Assembly: GCF_963576615.1 (NCBI RefSeq)
Contig: NC_088711.1
Span: forward strand, 56,772,248 to 56,836,247
Origin: Watersipora subatra
Taxonomy: Eukaryota; Bryozoa; Gymnolaemata; Cheilostomatida; Watersiporidae
Direction of reading: 5' to 3'
Length of the DNA: 64,000 bases
The position numbers and the translations under genes were made by a program. The notes beneath the pieces were generated by a model. That model ran no database searches, was not told the DNA's origin, and saw nothing but the letters and a program-made list of their open reading frames with translations. Positions within the stretch are counted from its first letter, which is position 1. Each line of letters starts with the position of its first letter. Positions 60,925 through 64,000 of this stretch are shown piece by piece.

Positions 60925-61339
60925 CGTATACGCCGGGTTGATTTGTTTGTCCGAATTTACGGTACATACAAATTAATTCGTTCCTATATTACAAAAAAAC
61001 CACCTAAACTCTACCTAACTAAGAATATTACATTGGAAAACCATGTTTTTAATTGTGGCTATTTGGTACCTATGCTGCTAGAGTGAAACACTTGCTTATT
61101 CACTGGTTATGAACTTATGATCTGCAATAAAATGTAGCATTAATATGTACAGTGCTGTATGGTGTTCTTACTTGTGGGACAGACTTACTGGCTAACAACG
61201 ATGTAGGAGAGACTTGACAGCAACACATTCGGTAAACTAAACTTGTTGTGACGCTACATAACATAAACTTTGAATTTATATTAAATGAATTTAGCCCATT
61301 AAACGCACAATTAAAGTTAAATTTTAATCTTTTACTATA

Positions 61340-63495
61340 TAGTGGAACCTCCGTTCTCAAACATAATCCGTTCCAGATGGTTGTTCGAATACCGAGTTGT
61401 TCGAGATCCAAAACAATTATTCCCATTAGAATTAATGTATATAAGTTTTAATCCGTACCAAGCCGAGATAATAACTTTGGTAAAGTATTTTTTTAACATT
61501 TTACACTATAAACTACTGTATACTACATACTATAAATAAAAACGGGTAGTTATAGATTGTGTTTATTTTTAATAAAATATTTTTTATTTTATGATGATGA
61601 AAACAGAAAACAAAAAGTAAACAATTCGTATCTTTTGCTCTCAAAACATCGAAAACATTCTAGGTTAAGATACAATACCACAAATTGCAGAAATTGATAA
61701 TGAAACAGCCAAAAATACGACAGATCAGTTACATCAGAAATCGTGTGAAAAAGAAAATATAAACAGCAATGGCACATTTACTTCACATCGTTGAAGGAGA
61801 ATTCTCCTCCGAAACAATTTAGGGTAACTCGACTTGAGGAGTTGTCTCTCTAGCGAATCTCTTCGGTAGAGGAACGTCATCCCAGATGGTTTATTCCTTT
61901 TTGTAAAGAATTTATGAAGCTTAAAGAATAGAGAAAGCATAATATTATTATGCTTTATTATTCATCTTGAGGTGTTGACTGATGTTCTAAAAAAAGAATC
62001 ACGGAGATTGACCAACCAGAAGCTGAGATATAGTCAGCCAAACACAGGTCTACCAAAAAACAAAAGTGTTTTGGTAATCATCAATATATGACGTATGAAA
62101 TCGACTTGTGTGCCATTGGTCAATTAAGCCAACTAATGCGCTCTCCTATAACAATCACGGCGTTTTAATTGGTTTAATCCCTGGAAGTATAGAACAATCA
62201 AATTGGGCCTAACAAGCATCGTTCCTAGAATTCCGAACTAGTCCCTCTGACGTGTAGATTAGTTTTAGCATAAAATAATTACACGCATCTATTATTTCGC
62301 AACATTTCGCTATCTTGCTAGTTCAGCTCAGTTTTGTTGTTCTCCTACTTAGCTTCCCTATTCAGACTCATCTTTAGCGTTGTTCAGATTTTTTAACTAT
62401 AGCTAATAAATAGAATCAATTAAATCAATCATCAATCTCGGTTATCATTTGGAATTTTCTACAAATTATATTAGTTACATCATTTATTCTATACGCAGTT
62501 ATATTATTATTTTGTATAATATGCATTATGAATATTATATAAATCATAAAAAATAATCATAGATAAGATAATAGATCAATAGAAAAATCAAAGCAAAAGT
62601 TATCGTTTTCTTTTCTTATAGCAAGAGCAGCACGGTCAAGTTAGTCTTTTTAAGATTATGGCTGTAGTGAACTTCCAGTCTGTTAATAGTGACGATAATC
62701 ATGAAAATCAACTGAATGCTGCAGTAGATACACAGTAGAAGAATGCTGCAGTAGATACACAGTAGAAAAATGATGAAGGAACAAAAAGTCCCATTCCTAT
62801 ATCTTATTGTAAACAAACTGCAACTCGCGGATATCGCATATAGACTATACACGCGCCGTTCGTTGAACAGATGATCTTCGGAGCATATCCGTGGAGATCG
62901 AGATAAAATTTGAAGCACAATAGTCAAAATCTGCTCTTCTGCTTTAAAAAATCATGGTGAGGAGTTGTGGGCAAATGCCTTTACCACACAATGTTTGCTT
63001 GATTTTCCTGAGAAACCAGAGCTAGTATGTAAATTATTTACTATCGCGAGAAGCGTTTCACATCTCGTAGCCAAAACAATCATTATACATAACGGCGGTA
63101 AGGGTGCGCAACTCCGGCACATGACAATTAAGTCGATTTTATACGTCACAGTTTTCGGGATTTTCGAAGGGTTTTCCTCTGATTCTTTATTAGGTAGACC
63201 TGTGTTTGGCTGTCTATATCTCAGCTTCTAGTCGGTCAATCTCCTTGATTCTTTTTTTAGAACATCAGTCAACACCTCAAGATAACTAATAAAGCATAAT
63301 AATATTATGCTTTCTCTATTCTTTAACTGTCTTCTCCCTTTGTTAACGAATGTTTCCAGAGCTGTTCCGGATGTTTAATTCTAATGCGTATGCTCCGGTT
63401 AGATCGAGAACTGGTTTTATTTTCGAGATCTGAGACTAACAAATCTCAATTTTTTTGGTCGAGAGCCGAAGCGTTCGAGAACCGAGGGTCCACTG
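61340..63495. mobile_element. TIR element K (AGTGGAACCTCCGTTCTC ends)
   Basis: Left end TAGTGGAACCTCCGTTCTC and right end GAGAACCGAGGGTCCACTG, the latter followed by TA. Subterminal TTCGAGA motifs occur near both ends. Without the nested element L it is ~750 bases and has no transposase frame. Confidence 0.8.
61921..63326. mobile_element. Element L with ~130-bp terminal inverted repeats, nested in K
   Basis: About 130 bases from 61921 (TTAAAGAATAGAGAAAGCAT) reappear inverted at ~63192-63326 with high identity, including GGTGTTGACTGATGTTCTAA and CAAACACAGGTCTACC. Each end itself contains a near-palindrome, AAAGCATAATATTATTATGC TTT. The 1.1 kb centre includes an 88-codon plus-strand ORF (62965-63231) with no motif I recognise. 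Superfamily unknown. Confidence 0.8.
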
Positions 63496-63795
63496 TACTT
63501 ACTTTTAATTTCGCAATCATCCTAATTTTTTATTATCCGTTTCCGGCTTGGTCCTTTTTGCCTCTCTTTAACTATAATTTTAACCGACCTTATTAAAACT
63601 TTTTTTTCAAATTGATGTGACGAGAAAGACTGATTGATGCTGTTCTCGAATGAGGCTACTCGTATACTTGGCCAATTAATGGCCATCGAGAACCGGCTCG
63701 TATTCTCATATTTCAAGGTAGTAACTTGCTAAAAAGATTTGTCCATATCTCGATTTTGTCATATGTTTGGCATGACTGTACATTGTATATGTGCC

Positions 63796-63872
63796 CATGC
63801 ATAATCAGTTGGTGTTGTATATAAATTTATATTTCTTTTAGGCCTATATACAACACCGACTTATTATGCATG
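63796..63872. repeat. Inverted repeat with 28-bp arms
   Basis: CATGCATAAT..GGTGTTGTATATA is mirrored by TATATACAACACC..ATTATGCATG across a ~21-base spacer; 26 of 28 positions pair. Confidence 0.85.
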
Positions 63873-64000
63873 ACTATGGCATCGTCAAAAATTTAATCTT
63901 AGCGGATGACGATTGTAAAAGCAAGAAATAAATTGCACTGCGGATTCCAAAATCTTATTAACTAGCTCTGTACATTGTAGAGGTCTTTGTAGAGTTTGAC

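Larger units (their letters stand above)
59870..64000. other. Final UTP4 intron, filled with transposons
   Basis: After the donor GTGAGT at 59870 no exon matching the end of UTP4 was found up to the window edge. The stretch contains a pogo-like transposase fragment, element K, the nested long-inverted-repeat element L and an inverted repeat at 63796-63872. Confidence 0.65.

Noticed and set aside
60629-60976. 115-codon plus-strand ORF
   Set aside because: Shadow of the minus-strand transposase fragment.
63842-63931. Terminal UTP4 exon candidate after CTTTTAG
   Set aside because: The peptide does not resemble the UTP4 C-terminus and half of it is the arm of an inverted repeat.

Overview
This is animal nuclear DNA, not bacterial. 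The recognisable genes are metazoan housekeeping genes cut by GT-AG introns. The rest is AT-rich and full of cut-and-paste DNA transposons (pogo/Tigger-like, hAT), a tRNA-derived SINE, a decayed Ty3/Gypsy copy and many minisatellites. The repeats and the modest intron sizes suggest an invertebrate; I cannot place it further. All gene models were assembled by reading exons and checking that codon phase is kept across every junction.

Layout, left to right. 1-735: end of an interspersed repeat that recurs at 36.2-37.4 kb. 1382-3793 (minus): first four exons of a secreted or membrane protein that reads like the start of a cadherin; its 3' part lies off the left edge. 4.5-5.4 kb: broken Gypsy pol. 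6.5-7.8 kb: a ~330 bp duplicated block. 8698-9561 (plus): intronless TACO1/YebC-family gene. 9.6-17 kb: no supported gene, with small duplications, a decayed pogo-like element and a complete SINE. 17092-28576 (plus): an 11-exon gene for a ~525-residue, basic, Ser-rich and Cys-rich protein that I do not recognise; its introns carry two large minisatellites and several inverted-repeat elements. A decayed copy of its tenth exon lies at 29.1-29.4 kb.

29847-37609 (minus): complete three-exon CHTF8 (CTF8), subunit of the CTF18-RFC clamp loader. Intron 2 contains a hAT element that itself contains a pogo-like element. 37610-38888: a ~1.3 kb divergent promoter region. 38889-59869 (plus): UTP4/cirhin, fifteen exons giving ~616 residues of the WD40 protein; the last ~60 residues expected for the family lie beyond the right edge. 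The same head-to-head CHTF8-UTP4 pair is, as I recall, found in human 16q22.1, so the most notable result is an apparently ancient divergent gene pair joining a replication/cohesion factor with a ribosome-assembly factor. 60-64 kb: stacked transposons, including an element with ~130 bp inverted repeats inserted into another terminal-inverted-repeat element.

The genes do not form an operon or a shared pathway. The only arrangement suggesting joint regulation is the CHTF8/UTP4 promoter.
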